A DNA stretch of 64,000 nt from Paractinoplanes polyasparticus (GCF_019710575.1 NZ_JAHWFK010000003.1:62001-126000); one strand, 5' to 3'. Positions 16,848 to 27,007 are shown, counted from the first letter of the stretch. Translations and numbers: made by a program. The notes: generated from the letters alone by a model not told the origin.

Positions 16848-18382
16848 CTCCGTTCCTCGGTGACGGTCGCGGCCCCGTGCGTCATTTCCCGCAGCAGGAC
16901 GGAGCCGGCCGTGTCGCCGTCGTGCCGCCGGACCGCTACGCCCTTGTGCATGGTGACCACCACGTCGGCGAGGTCGAGCAGCTCTTCGAGGTCGGTCGAG
17001 CTGAACAGCACGGTCATGCCCCGGTCGGCGGCGTCCCGCAGCAGCGCGTGGATCGCCGCGCGGCCGCCGACGTCGACGCCGCGGGTCGGGTCGTCGAGCA
17101 GCAGGACCCGGACGTCGTCGCGTCCGAGGCACCGCCCGACGAAGACCTTCTGCTGGTTGCCGCCGCTGAGCGAACCCACGTCGTGGCCGGCGCGCCGGCC
17201 GTCGAGACCGCACAGGTCGATGAGCGCGGCCAGAGCCGCCGACCACCGCCGGCGGTCGAGGACCCCCAGCCGGGTGACGTGGGGCAGGCGCGTGGCGAGC
17301 AGGTTCCAGCTGACCGGCTTGTCGAGGAACAGCCCTTCGGCCTTGCGGTCGTTGGAGACGAACGCGATTCCGGCCTTGATCGCGGCGGCCGGACGGCCGG
17401 CGGGAACCGTGACCCCGTCGACGGTGATGCCGGCGGTGGCCGCCGGAACCAGGCCGGCGATCGCGCGCAGCACGTCGGAAGCGCCCGACCCGAGTTGACC
17501 GGCTACGGCGTACACGCGGCCGGCCCGCAGCGTGATGTCGAAGGTGGCGACCCGGCCGGGGACGGTCAGCCCGGAGACGCTCAGGACCTCGGCGGAACCC
17601 TCGATGTCCCGACCGGTTCGCCGGCCGAGCCGGTGCGGGGCCTCACCCAGCATCTGAAGAATGAGCGAGTCGATCGTCAGGTCGGCGACGGGCGTGGTCG
17701 CCACCACGGCGCCGTCGCGCATCACGGTGACCCGATCGGACAGGTCGAGGACCTCACCGAGCCGGTGCGAGACGAACAGCACGGCGCAGCCGGCCGCGGC
17801 CACACTGCGCACCGCCGTGTACACGTACGCGCTCTCGACATCGCTGAGGGTGGCCGTCGGCTCGTCGAGGATCACCAGTCGCGCGTCCTGGCCCAGGGCC
17901 CGTGCGATCTCGATCAGCTGGCGCTCGCCGATGCCCAGCTCGGAGAGTCGCTGGTCGAGACCGACGTGGCCGAGGCCGACGCGGTCGAGCAGGGTGCGGA
18001 ACCGTTCGCCGGAGGTGCGCCGGCGATTGATCCAGCTCGCCTGGATGTCGCCGAGCAGGAGGTTCTCCGCGACCGTGAGCGTCGGCACGACGCTGAGCTC
18101 CTGGTCGACCAGGGCGATGCCACCGCGCTGCGCCACCTGCCGGCTTCGCAGGTCGACGACCTCGGCCCCGACGCGGATGGTGCCGCCGTCCGGGACTTCC
18201 TGTCCGGAGAGCATCTTGACGACGGTGCTCTTGCCCGCGCCGTTGTGTCCGCACAGTGCGTGGATCTCACCGGGGGCGATGCCGAAGGACGCGCCCCGGA
18301 CCGCCCGGGTGCTGCCGTAGCTCTTGACGAGGCCGTCGACCCGGACCAGTTCGCCGCCGGCCGTCGTGGACGCGGAGCTCAT
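16844..18382 (-). CDS. sugar-type ABC transporter ATP-binding protein (double NBD)
   Basis: 512 residues with two fused nucleotide-binding domains. NBD1: Walker A GHNGAGKST, signature LGIGERQLIEIARAL, Walker B RLVILDEPT. NBD2: degenerate Walker A GQLGSGASD, signature LSGGNQQKV, Walker B RVLLLDDPTRGVDVG. The inactive second Walker A is usual in RbsA/MglA/LsrA proteins. Starts at ATG 18382, overlapping the binding-protein stop by ATGA. Energises import of an unknown ligand. Confidence 0.9.
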   Translation of the reverse strand: MSSASTTAGGELVRVDGLVKSYGSTRAVRGASFGIAPGEIHALCGHNGAGKSTVVKMLSGQEVPDGGTIRVGAEVVDLRSRQVAQRGGIALVDQELSVVPTLTVAENLLLGDIQASWINRRRTSGERFRTLLDRVGLGHVGLDQRLSELGIGERQLIEIARALGQDARLVILDEPTATLSDVESAYVYTAVRSVAAAGCAVLFVSHRLGEVLDLSDRVTVMRDGAVVATTPVADLTIDSLILQMLGEAPHRLGRRTGRDIEGSAEVLSVSGLTVPGRVATFDITLRAGRVYAVAGQLGSGASDVLRAIAGLVPAATAGITVDGVTVPAGRPAAAIKAGIAFVSNDRKAEGLFLDKPVSWNLLATRLPHVTRLGVLDRRRWSAALAALIDLCGLDGRRAGHDVGSLSGGNQQKVFVGRCLGRDDVRVLLLDDPTRGVDVGGRAAIHALLRDAADRGMTVLFSSTDLEELLDLADVVVTMHKGVAVRRHDGDTAGSVLLREMTHGAATVTEERR

Positions 18383-19419
18383 GCCTTGGTGCACTGTTCC
18401 GCGTATTGCGCGACGTTCGCAGCGGTCACGCGCTCTTCCTTGACGAGCTCCTTGGCCGGCGGTTTCTCCCCGTTGAAGTACCGGGCCACGTACGCGGCGG
18501 TCTGCTCGGCGATCGTGCCGGGGTCCTCGGTCGCGGTTCCGTAGAGGGTGCCGTCCTTGATCGCGTCGATGCCGACCTTGAAGCAGTTGCTGCCGGTGAC
18601 GACGACGCCGTTCTTGCCGGCCACCGCGCAGCCCGCCTGCTTGGCCGCCGCGATGATGGGCAGCGCCTGGTAGTCCGCCATGCCGTACGCGCCCTGGATG
18701 CCCGCGCAGCCGTACTTGGCGAACAGCTGCGTGGCGATCTTGCCGGAGAGCGTGGGATCCCAGTTGCCGTCCTGGACGTCGACGATCTTGTACCCGGGCG
18801 TCTTGGCCAGCTCGGCCTCGAAGCCCTTCATGCGGTCCTGGGACGCGAATCCCGACTTGGTGCCGGTGATCGCGATGATGCTTCCGGAGTCCTTCCCCTG
18901 CGCCTTCAGGCCTTCCACCAGGTTCTGCGCCGCGGCGGTGCCGAGCGCCTCGCTGTCGGAGAGAACCTGCATGACGTCGCCGTCGACCGAAGGGTCGGGA
19001 CGGCCGTCGAAGACCAGCACCGGGATGTTCGCCTGCTTGGCCTTCTTGATCGGGACAACCATCGACGACGTGTCCAGAAGCGCGGCCACGATCAGGTCGG
19101 GCCGATTCGAGATCGCCTGGTTGAAGTTCGTCACCGCGGTGCCGGGATCCATCGTGGTGAGGTCGACGATCTTCGCGCCCTCGGCCTCGAGCTTGGCGGT
19201 GAAGACGCTGTTGAAGTAGGCGCCCCACGGGTTGTCCTTGCCGTACCCGACGAAGTCGATGGTCTTGCCCTTGAGCCCGCCGCCGGTCGCGGCCGCGGCG
19301 GTGTCGTCGGCCGAACCGTCTCCGCATGCGCTGGTCAGGAGCGCGACGCCGACCATCGCCGCGGCGAGCTTCATCACGGTCGGTGACCGGCGCTGGTGCA
19401 CGAAATGGGAAATGGTCAT
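18379..19419 (-). CDS. ABC transporter substrate-binding lipoprotein
   Basis: 346 residues, Peripla_BP_4 type (ribose/rhamnose/AI-2 binding fold). MKLAAAMVGVALLTSAC is a lipoprotein signal with lipobox LTSAC, so it is tethered outside the membrane. Motifs: IDFVGYGKDNPWGAYFN, FNQAISNRPDLIVAALLD, IPVLVFDGRPD, IQGAYGMADYQALPII. It is the first gene of the operon, facing the GAF-PucR regulator across a CRP-like site. Ligand unknown; sugar-like fold does not prove a sugar. Confidence 0.88.
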   Translation of the reverse strand: MTISHFVHQRRSPTVMKLAAAMVGVALLTSACGDGSADDTAAAATGGGLKGKTIDFVGYGKDNPWGAYFNSVFTAKLEAEGAKIVDLTTMDPGTAVTNFNQAISNRPDLIVAALLDTSSMVVPIKKAKQANIPVLVFDGRPDPSVDGDVMQVLSDSEALGTAAAQNLVEGLKAQGKDSGSIIAITGTKSGFASQDRMKGFEAELAKTPGYKIVDVQDGNWDPTLSGKIATQLFAKYGCAGIQGAYGMADYQALPIIAAAKQAGCAVAGKNGVVVTGSNCFKVGIDAIKDGTLYGTATEDPGTIAEQTAAYVARYFNGEKPPAKELVKEERVTAANVAQYAEQCTKA

Positions 19420-19445
19420 GAGAGACTCCCGATTTGCGCATTGGT

Positions 19446-19461
19446 TGTGACTCGTGTCACA
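19446..19461. promoter_or_regulatory. CRP/GlxR-type binding site
   Basis: TGTGACTCGTGTCACA is an exact TGTGA-N6-TCACA palindrome, the consensus for CRP-family regulators. It lies 26 bases before the binding-protein start and 110 before the regulator gene, in the only promoter region of the operon. A nearby GCGCC-GGAA-GGCGC hairpin (19484-19497) and GTGGA-N7-TCCAC (19536-19552) could be sites for the local regulator. This suggests cAMP-dependent carbon control plus substrate control. Confidence 0.65.
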
Positions 19462-19570
19462 TGCTTGTTCGGGAACTCTAAGTGCGCCGGAAGGCGCCGG
19501 TGAGGGATGATCAGCCCACTGTTTGGATCAAGGTAGTGGATAGATCCTCCACCGGAGGTAGGGCCGATCG

Positions 19571-21355
19571 ATGAGCGAGCCGCCGAAACTTCGAACGTCG
19601 AGCCCGGATCTCGCGTCCTATCGCCTGCGGCGCGAACGAGAGCTCGGTTCGCTTTATGCGACGGCTCGGTCGTTGACCGCCCTGGGCGAACTTGATGCCG
19701 TGCTGGCTTCGATCGTTCACGCGGCACACGAACTGATCGGCACCGATTTCACGTACCTTTCCTTGCTGGGGCCGGACGGTGAGCTGACCCTCAAGGCGTC
19801 GGAGGGCACGATCTCCTCGACGTTCAACGAGGCCAGGGTGCCTTCCGGTACAGGTGTCGGCGGCCGGGTCATCGCCACCGGCGCGCCGGCCTGGGTGAGC
19901 AACTACCTCGAGACGCGCGATGTCCCGCACGACCGGACGTTCGACGACCTGGTCATCCCGGAAGGCATGGTCGCGCTGCTCGGCGTCCCTCTTCTGGTGG
20001 GCGAGGAGGTCATCGGCGTGCTGTTCGCCGCGGACCGTACGGAACGGCCCTTCGAGCACGACGAGGTGGCGCTTCTCAGCGCGTTCGCCGACCACGCGGC
20101 CATCGCTTTGAACAATGCCCGGCTGTACGACGAGAGCCGCTCCGCCCTCAAGCAACTGCAGGCCGCGTTTCTCACCATCGAACAGCAGGTCGCCATGATG
20201 GAACGGGCCCAATCCGTCCACGAGTCCCTCACCAATGTGGTGCTGAAGGGCGGCGGAGCCGACGAGATCGCCCAATTGCTGGTCGAGCATCTGAAAGGCG
20301 CGGTCACGGTCTTCGACCGGACCGGCACAGTCACCGCGAAGTGCTCACTCAATGCGGAGGTCGTGCAGTCCGCACAGCGACCGTCACCCGATGCAGTGGA
20401 GCAGGCCCGGCAGTCCGGGAGATGGGCCACGACCACCGATGGCACCGGGCTCTGGCACAGTGCGGCGGCCATTCAAGCGGGCGACACCCACCTCGGCGCG
20501 CTCCTACTGACCCGCACCGAGGAGCCCGCCCCGGTAGACATACGCATGCTCGAGCGCGCCGCCCAGATCATGGGTCTGCTCATCCTGAAGGAGACCGCTG
20601 TCGCCGAGGCGGAGGAAAGGGTCAGCGGCGAACTGCTCACCGAACTATTGGTCTCCGCTCCCCCGGTACGCCCGACCCAACGGGCCCGGGCTCATGCGCG
20701 GGGCGTGGACATCAATCTGCTGAACGTCGTCGTCGTCGCGAAATCGGCGACAAAATCGGCTTCGGAGATCGGCCGCCGTCTTCATGCGCAGTCCCCCGAG
20801 TGGAACGGGCTCGCCGGGGAACATCTGGGCCGCGCGGCTCTCCTCGCCGCCGCGCCGGATCCCGCGCGGTTGGCGGAAACGGTGCACCGGCGCCTCCGCC
20901 GGGAGCTCGGCTCCGCGGTCCGGGTCGTTGCCGAGCCGGTGACCGACGACAACTGGCGAAAGGCGTTCGAGCTCGCCGGCAAATGCTGCGACCTCATGCA
21001 GAGCCTCGGCGTGACGGACCGCGGCTCGACGGCCGAGCCGTTCGCCATGTTCGCCCTGTTGTTCGACACCGAGCGGGCGCCCGACCTCGACCGATTTCTG
21101 GCCGATTCGCTGCAGCCATTGCTGTCCTACGACCGGCATAGGTCGACTCAGCTCGTGGCCACGCTGTCGTCCTACTTCGGAAACTCCGGCAACCTCACCC
21201 GCACGGCGGGCGCCCTCCAGGTGCACATGAACACACTGCTCAAGCGACTCGACCGCGTCGAGAGCATCCTGGGGGCGGACTGGCGCGCGCCGGACCGGGC
21301 CCTGCAACTTCAGGTAGCCCTGCGGCTGCACGACCTACGGACCCGGATCGAATGA
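19571..21355 (+). CDS. GAF-domain PucR-type transcriptional regulator
   Basis: 594 residues. A GAF domain (about 40-190: LGELDAVLASIVHAAHELIG, VPSGTGVGGRVIATG, FADHAAIALNNARLY) binds a small molecule. A coiled-coil linker and a central diguanylate-cyclase-like/CdaR-type region follow. The C-terminal PucR HTH is at about 535-590 (LVATLSSYFGNSGNLTRTAG, LQVHMNTLLKRLDRVESILG). GGAGGT lies at 19554-19559. Divergent from the ABC-lactonase-ligase operon and probably its substrate-sensing regulator; regulators of this form sit next to aromatic and carboxylate catabolic genes in actinomycetes. Confidence 0.85.
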   Translation: MSEPPKLRTSSPDLASYRLRRERELGSLYATARSLTALGELDAVLASIVHAAHELIGTDFTYLSLLGPDGELTLKASEGTISSTFNEARVPSGTGVGGRVIATGAPAWVSNYLETRDVPHDRTFDDLVIPEGMVALLGVPLLVGEEVIGVLFAADRTERPFEHDEVALLSAFADHAAIALNNARLYDESRSALKQLQAAFLTIEQQVAMMERAQSVHESLTNVVLKGGGADEIAQLLVEHLKGAVTVFDRTGTVTAKCSLNAEVVQSAQRPSPDAVEQARQSGRWATTTDGTGLWHSAAAIQAGDTHLGALLLTRTEEPAPVDIRMLERAAQIMGLLILKETAVAEAEERVSGELLTELLVSAPPVRPTQRARAHARGVDINLLNVVVVAKSATKSASEIGRRLHAQSPEWNGLAGEHLGRAALLAAAPDPARLAETVHRRLRRELGSAVRVVAEPVTDDNWRKAFELAGKCCDLMQSLGVTDRGSTAEPFAMFALLFDTERAPDLDRFLADSLQPLLSYDRHRSTQLVATLSSYFGNSGNLTRTAGALQVHMNTLLKRLDRVESILGADWRAPDRALQLQVALRLHDLRTRIE

Positions 21356-21525
21356 GTTCGCGGCTACTGGGTCACGGCCGTCGCCGGCACGCCGATTGGT
21401 ATTGCCTTTCGCTCCACAGGGCATTCGTCATTCTGTTGACCGCTGGTTTCAGGATGCCTTATGCATCGTAGTTGCCCTTCGGATGAGGATGCGTAATCTT
21501 TCCGATTCGCATTCGTTCCCTACTT

Positions 21526-22314
21526 GTGTTGCAGATTTTGCCTGGCCGACGGCCCCGGCCGCGCGTGGTACACCGACGCGCCGTTTCCATCGCCGCGGTA
21601 CCGGCCCAGGACGGAGGCGACCGGTTGCGGCGGCTGGAGGTTTGGTCGCACGCGAGCCAGGCGGTAGCTACCGTGATCGCGCTGCTGCTCGCGGTCCCAG
21701 GGGTGATCCTCGCGAAGAACACCTATCAGGATCAGCAGAAGTTGAACCTGGACCAACGGCGCCTCAACCACATAGCGCTCGAACGAGAAGGGCGGCGCTA
21801 CGCCGCCGGGGTGTCCTTCTGGGATATGGGCCCTTACACCAACGACAAGGTGGGCAAGGGCAAGAACAAGCGCGTGGTTCCCAAGCCGGAGTCCCGTCAC
21901 GTGACGGACGTCAGGATCCGGAACACGACCACGTTGCCGGTCACGAATGTTGTGCTCTTCTCCATGCCTCAGCCAGGGATGGGTGGTGAGACCGCGTACC
22001 GGCCGGTGGTGCAGGTGCGCACGATTGCGCCGTGCCAGGAAATGATCGTCTGGGTGGAACGCCAAGACATTCACCGGGCTTGGCTGCGCATGGGCGTCGA
22101 TTTCGAGATGAAGGACGTCCCGCTTTGGACGACTGGGGGAATGTACTTCAGGATTGGCGGGACGGATTGGGAGCTGACGGACCAATCGTTGCGGTCGGTG
22201 ACGAAACGCAATTTCGACGGCGTACGGGAGTACGCGCACTTCGCCGCCGCTCGGATCGGGGACGAAGCGTCCGCGAGGCCGGCTGAGAGCAAGGTTTGTG
22301 GCGAAGCTGATTAG
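21526..22314 (+). CDS. membrane-anchored protein of unknown function
   Basis: Up to 262 residues; the start is uncertain (GTG 21526, or GTG 21565). One membrane helix (AVATVIALLLAVPGVILA) is followed by a coiled coil (DQQKLNLDQRRLNHIALERE) and a soluble domain of about 180 residues with RNTTTLPVTNVVLF, typical of a beta-sandwich. I do not recognise the family; many actinomycete proteins have this helix-coil-domain form. Base composition upstream (21356-21525) is AT-richer than the surroundings and holds no gene. It could be part of a defence or stress locus, but no partner is adjacent. Confidence 0.6.
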   Translation: MLQILPGRRPRPRVVHRRAVSIAAVPAQDGGDRLRRLEVWSHASQAVATVIALLLAVPGVILAKNTYQDQQKLNLDQRRLNHIALEREGRRYAAGVSFWDMGPYTNDKVGKGKNKRVVPKPESRHVTDVRIRNTTTLPVTNVVLFSMPQPGMGGETAYRPVVQVRTIAPCQEMIVWVERQDIHRAWLRMGVDFEMKDVPLWTTGGMYFRIGGTDWELTDQSLRSVTKRNFDGVREYAHFAAARIGDEASARPAESKVCGEAD

Positions 22315-22440
22315 GAGTCCGCGGTGGTCTACACCGAATCGCGCTCTGCTGTCGCCGCCCCGGCTGCTGGGCGCGCGGCAACTGACCTCGGCGGCCGTTG
22401 ACGCGGGCGCCTCGTCGGCGCCGGCGGGTACTTTCGGTTG

Positions 22441-23904
22441 GTGAGTATCACTCCGCTGTCCACCGTCACCCTGGACCATCGATTCGCCCGTGAGCTGCCG
22501 GAGATGGCCATTGCCTGGCGAGCCGAGCAGGCCCCGGACGCGCGGTTGCTCGTACTCGACGAGGCGCTGGCCCGCGAACTGGGCCTGGATTCCGCCGGGC
22601 TGCGCAGCCCTGACGGTGTGGGACTGCTCGTCGGCGCCACCGTCCCGGCCGGTGCCACGCCGGTGGCGCAGGCCTACTCCGGGCACCAGTTCGGCGGGTT
22701 CAGTCCGCGGCTCGGTGACGGGCGGGCGCTCCTGCTCGGCGAGCTGGTCGACGCCGACGGCCACGTGCGGGACCTGCACCTCAAGGGCTCCGGACGCACG
22801 CCGTTCGCCCGCGGCGGCGATGGCCTGGCCGCGGTCGGCCCGATGTTGCGCGAGTACGTACTCAGCACCGCCATGCACGCCCTCGGCATCCCCACGACGC
22901 GTTCTCTCGCCGTGGTGGCGACCGGGCGCACGGTGCGCCGCGAGGTCTTGTTGCCGGGAGCCGTGCTCGCCCGGGTCGCCGGCAGCCACCTGCGGGTCGG
23001 GAGTTTCCAGTACGCCCGTGCCACGGGCGACGTTGCTCTCCTGCGCCGGCTCGCCGACCACGCGATCAGCCGGCATCACCCGGGTGCCGCCGAGGCCGAA
23101 CAGCCGTATCTTGCTCTGTTCGAGGCGGTGGTCACCGCCCAGGCATCACTGATCGCGCGGTGGATGCTGGTCGGCTTCGTCCACGGGGTGATGAACACCG
23201 ACAACATGACGATTTCCGGCGAGACCATCGACTACGGGCCCTGCGCGTTCATGGAGGCCTTCGACCCGGCCGCCGTCTACAGCTCGATCGACCACGGCGG
23301 CCGCTACGCCTACGGCAACCAGCCACTGATCGCCGAGTGGAACCTCGCCCGGCTCGCCGAGGCCGTCCTCCCGCTTCTGCACGACGACGAGGAGCAGGCG
23401 GTCGCACTCGCCATGCAGGCACTGGGCGGTTTCCGCCCTCAGTACGATGCCGCCTGGACAGCCGGCATGCGGGCCAAACTCGGCCTGTCCGACGGCGTCG
23501 ACCAGAAAGTCGTGTCGCCGCTGGTGCAGGAGTTGCTCGTGCTGCTCCGGACTGACCACGTCGACCACACGTCGTTCTTCCGTACCCTCGCCGTTGCCGG
23601 ACGCGGCGATACCCAGCCGGTGCGTCGCCACTTCGTCGATCCCGCGGCGGTTGACGACTGGGTGACGCGGTGGCGCGCCCTGGGCCCGGGCACCGACGCG
23701 ATGGACCGAGTCAACCCGCTGTACATCCCCCGCAATCACCTCGTCGAGGAAGCTCTGACCGCCGCGACCGACGGCGATCTGGACCCGTTCCAACGGCTGA
23801 TGGAGGCCGTGACCGCACCGTACGACGAGCGCCCCGGCTTCGAGCGGTACGCCACTGCGGCCCCGCCTGACTTCGGCGCCTACCGGACCTTCTGCGGCAC
23901 CTGA
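22441..23904 (+). CDS. selO: SelO-family protein adenylyltransferase (pseudokinase)
   Basis: 487 residues, matching bacterial SelO/Ydi[25 protein letters not shown] is the flipped nucleotide loop, [17 protein letters not shown] supplies Lys and Arg contacts, and [26 protein letters not shown] holds the metal-binding Asn and Asp. The family transfers AMP to protein hydroxyls in redox control. The usual C-terminal Cys or Sec is replaced by ...RTFCGT, with a Cys four residues from the end. GTG 22441 is used; TTG 22438 is directly before it. A GGCGCC hairpin (22406-22422) sits just upstream. Confidence 0.88.
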   Translation: MSITPLSTVTLDHRFARELPEMAIAWRAEQAPDARLLVLDEALARELGLDSAGLRSPDGVGLLVGATVPAGATPVAQAYSGHQFGGFSPRLGDGRALLLGELVDADGHVRDLHLKGSGRTPFARGGDGLAAVGPMLREYVLSTAMHALGIPTTRSLAVVATGRTVRREVLLPGAVLARVAGSHLRVGSFQYARATGDVALLRRLADHAISRHHPGAAEAEQPYLALFEAVVTAQASLIARWMLVGFVHGVMNTDNMTISGETIDYGPCAFMEAFDPAAVYSSIDHGGRYAYGNQPLIAEWNLARLAEAVLPLLHDDEEQAVALAMQALGGFRPQYDAAWTAGMRAKLGLSDGVDQKVVSPLVQELLVLLRTDHVDHTSFFRTLAVAGRGDTQPVRRHFVDPAAVDDWVTRWRALGPGTDAMDRVNPLYIPRNHLVEEALTAATDGDLDPFQRLMEAVTAPYDERPGFERYATAAPPDFGAYRTFCGT

Positions 23905-24180
23905 ACATCGCGCTCGCCGTTGATCCGCTGGGAGTGGGTGGCCATGCTCTCGCGCTCGACGTGCCAGCAGATGAGCACGCTGCGGCCGGAAGTGCGTGAG
24001 TTCGCCGATTCCTGAACGTGTGCCCGGCGAAGCCCGCGTGTGATGGAGAGCTTCAGTGGCCGTTCGCGGTGCGGGTTCGTGTGTTCGCAGGGCGCTGGAG
24101 CCACCTCGTGGACACCCCCTATCGATTCGGGCAGGAGACGCGGGTTGCGCGTGGGAAGGCGAGGAATGCGCGGCAGTCAC

Positions 24181-26715
24181 TCAAACGGGTTGGCCCAGTT
24201 CCTCAAGCCGCCCGGCGGCCCGCTCCTTCCATATCGGATGAGCCGACTGTGCCGCGTCCCGGAGATAGCTCATTCCGACGCGCCGACTCGGCAACTCGAC
24301 GGCGAGTGGCAGGTGGCGCGAACGTGGCAGCTGCCGGGCGTGCAGGATGAGCTCGCCGAGGTGGTAGGCGGCGGCGGGCGCGAACTCGGGGTGACCTGAT
24401 TCCATGACCAGCTTGTAGATGTCGAACGTTGCGAGCAGCTGCTCGGTTTCGAACGCCCGTTCGTCCATGCTTCGTCGGAGATCAATGCACTTCGCGACTT
24501 CCAACGCGACGGGCAGGTACTCCTCCGGCGCGAGATCTTGCACTGCGAACTTCAGCGCACTCAGCGCCTCGCTAGGTGCGCTCCGGGCGACGATGGTGGC
24601 GCGTTCGAGTAGTTGCCGTGGCTTCAGGTCAACCGTGGGCAGGGCGCCAGGGAGGACGTGATGGGAGTCGTTGGCGAGCTCGGCGCCCGCGAAGAATTCG
24701 AGGAGCAGCCGGTGGTGGAACAGATAGCCCGTACCTGCATGGTGGGTGATCATCGTCGTGCTGATGTGGTCGAGGAAGGCGTGCAGGCGTAAAGGGGCCA
24801 AATTTGCGCGGGCCAGCAGCAGGCGGGTCAGCCAATACGTTACGACCCCCCGGCCGGCCAGCATGTAGGCGACCGCGGGGCCCGTCGAGAGACCGACGAG
24901 AATACCGTTGGTCCCGTATGCAACGCCGAGCCCGAGAGCCGCCGTTGACCCGGCGATGAGTGTGAAGACCATCATCGACCAGGTCGCCATGTAAAAGCCG
25001 GACCCGTGCGTTACCCGTTGTTCTTCTCCATACCTCCTGGCCATCGCGGCATCGTTGGCATGCCAGCCGCCTGTTGCGAGGAAACCGCCGACAAGAAATC
25101 CCAGTGCGGCACCGGAGACGGCGCCGACTCTGGCCCACGCGGGTACAACGCTGGACCACTCTCGCTCCGTGACCGCCGATACAAGCGCTCCGGGCACCAG
25201 TCCCAGGCAGCCGAGCAGCATCGCCCCACCCCCAGCGAGGAGGACGGTGGAACATCCCCACTCCGCGACGTGCATACGCTTCCGGCGGGTTTCAGATGCC
25301 TGCAACTCGCTCAGTTCCACGGGTGCGAAGCTCAGCCATACGCCGAAGAGAACCCCGAAGATCGTGCCGATGATCCTCCCGGCCGTGCCGCCGAGAGCGA
25401 GACCCGTGGTGGCCGCGCTCGCTACGGCGACCAGTAGCGCGCCGGGCACTGCGGCGCCAACCATTGCCCACCTGCGCATCGACCGGCCCGGTAGCCAGTC
25501 GGTACGGATCAGATCGAGGTGGAACGTCTGCTGAAACCGCTGCGCCAATCCACGGGCGAGGTAGCCGAGCCAGCGGTTAGCGTCGGCTGGTTTCGGAGCG
25601 CCGGGCACGTGCGACTTGCGGTGCAGCGCCTTGGCCACGAACTCAGTGAACAGCCGGTCGCGCTGTTCCTCAAGCGACGTGCCGGTCGCGATCTCCGGTG
25701 CGGCGACACCCTGATATGCCGTGATCGCCATGCTCAGCAGGAAAGGGATGCGCAAGAGTTCCCACAGCACCGGATCGATCGTCAATGCCTCACGCACGCC
25801 GGCCAGCGGAGCACCGAACTGGTCCAGATAGTCCTCGAGCTGCCGCCGGGTGAGCGGCTGCAGCTCGACGGTGACCCGAACGTTGAGCAGACTGGCGGCG
25901 GCGATCGGCCGACTACACACCGCCACGAGCAACCCGTGCTCCTTGTGAAAGCGCTCTATTTCCTTGGCACATTCGGCACGGTACTGCGGCGCCACCTCGT
26001 CCAGCCCGTCGAGTAGCGGCAGGACCCGAGTACCACCGATCAACGCTTCGGCGACCCCACGACGCACCCCGTACATTTCCCCAGCCAACTCGTCAACGAG
26101 CCACTCCTGGAGTGGTTTGCGGTTGACAGCCCAACTGGCGAGTCGGAATACCACGGGCACTGGCTTCGTCGGATCGATCTCGGTAGTCTCGAGCAGCCGT
26201 TTCGCCATGGTCACCAACGCCGTCGTCTTGCCTGCTCCAGCGATGCCAGTGATGAGCAACGACCTGTGCTTCTCCAGAAGCACGACGAGGTCGGCATCGT
26301 CTTTCGGCGCCGGTTGGCTTCGCTGGGGATGGTCGCCCAAATTGTCCGAGGGGTGTGCTTTCGGACTGAACTGCTGACGCAGTTCGAGGTCGATGAACGG
26401 CTGCCGGGATAGCGGCTCCTCGAGCATCTTTTGGATCCAACTGATGCGCACCGCTCCGCGGAGCAGTTCGAGGTGATCACTCAGCTGGTCCGTCTCGGAC
26501 GACGTCCAACGCGGCTCACCACTTCGGCTCTGCCAGACCCCGAGTGCCACGGCGCCCGCTCCAGATACGCCAAGAAGTGGCCAGGCCAGCCACAGATGGG
26601 GATCCCACGACTCGGGCAGAACGCCAGTCGCGACGTTTGTAGTCGCGCCGACGAGGATGGCCAGCCACCCTGCGAGGATGGCCGCCAGCACCCGTACGTC
26701 ATACCTACGTCGCAT
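24181..26715 (-). CDS. membrane NACHT-domain STAND ATPase
   Basis: 844 residues from ATG 26715 (MRRRYDVRVLAAILAGWLA). Two N-terminal membrane helices, then a NACHT ATPase: Walker A GIAGAGKT (about 157-164), Walker B LLDGLDEV (about 234-241), VCSRP sensor. After FHLDLIRTDWLPG come six or more hydrophobic segments (about 440-650, for example LLVAVASAATTGLALGGTAG and MVFTLIAGSTAALGLGVAYG). A GYLFHHRLLLEFFA motif and helical repeats end the protein. Such NACHT proteins with internal membrane helices are common in actinomycetes; a membrane-disrupting defence or signalling role is inferred. The 276 bases between selO and this gene hold nothing I can support. Confidence 0.8.
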   Translation of the reverse strand: MRRRYDVRVLAAILAGWLAILVGATTNVATGVLPESWDPHLWLAWPLLGVSGAGAVALGVWQSRSGEPRWTSSETDQLSDHLELLRGAVRISWIQKMLEEPLSRQPFIDLELRQQFSPKAHPSDNLGDHPQRSQPAPKDDADLVVLLEKHRSLLITGIAGAGKTTALVTMAKRLLETTEIDPTKPVPVVFRLASWAVNRKPLQEWLVDELAGEMYGVRRGVAEALIGGTRVLPLLDGLDEVAPQYRAECAKEIERFHKEHGLLVAVCSRPIAAASLLNVRVTVELQPLTRRQLEDYLDQFGAPLAGVREALTIDPVLWELLRIPFLLSMAITAYQGVAAPEIATGTSLEEQRDRLFTEFVAKALHRKSHVPGAPKPADANRWLGYLARGLAQRFQQTFHLDLIRTDWLPGRSMRRWAMVGAAVPGALLVAVASAATTGLALGGTAGRIIGTIFGVLFGVWLSFAPVELSELQASETRRKRMHVAEWGCSTVLLAGGGAMLLGCLGLVPGALVSAVTEREWSSVVPAWARVGAVSGAALGFLVGGFLATGGWHANDAAMARRYGEEQRVTHGSGFYMATWSMMVFTLIAGSTAALGLGVAYGTNGILVGLSTGPAVAYMLAGRGVVTYWLTRLLLARANLAPLRLHAFLDHISTTMITHHAGTGYLFHHRLLLEFFAGAELANDSHHVLPGALPTVDLKPRQLLERATIVARSAPSEALSALKFAVQDLAPEEYLPVALEVAKCIDLRRSMDERAFETEQLLATFDIYKLVMESGHPEFAPAAAYHLGELILHARQLPRSRHLPLAVELPSRRVGMSYLRDAAQSAHPIWKERAAGRLEELGQPV

Positions 26716-27007
26716 GATCTCTACTTTTGTCGCGGCGAATCGCCGACTCTCGTTCGTCGGGATCCCGATGGTTTCTCGAGATTCTCGCCGCCCAGAGTCG
26801 CGAGCCGGCGGAGGACGCTCCCGGACGTCACCCGTTGGGTGGCAAACACCAACAGGGTCCGAGCCGGCCCTGTGCGATTCCACCGAGGCACTGATGGATC
26901 CCGCGCTCGGCCTGGGGCCGTGCTATCGCCAGAGGGTGGATCGCCGTGGGTCGTTCTTCTCCGTGGCTGTGGCGCGATGTCTGCTCCGTTTCCAGCTCCC
27001 GCCCGTC

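Noticed and set aside
23880-24104. 74-residue minus-strand frame right of selO
   Set aside because: No family resemblance, and it overlaps the end of selO.
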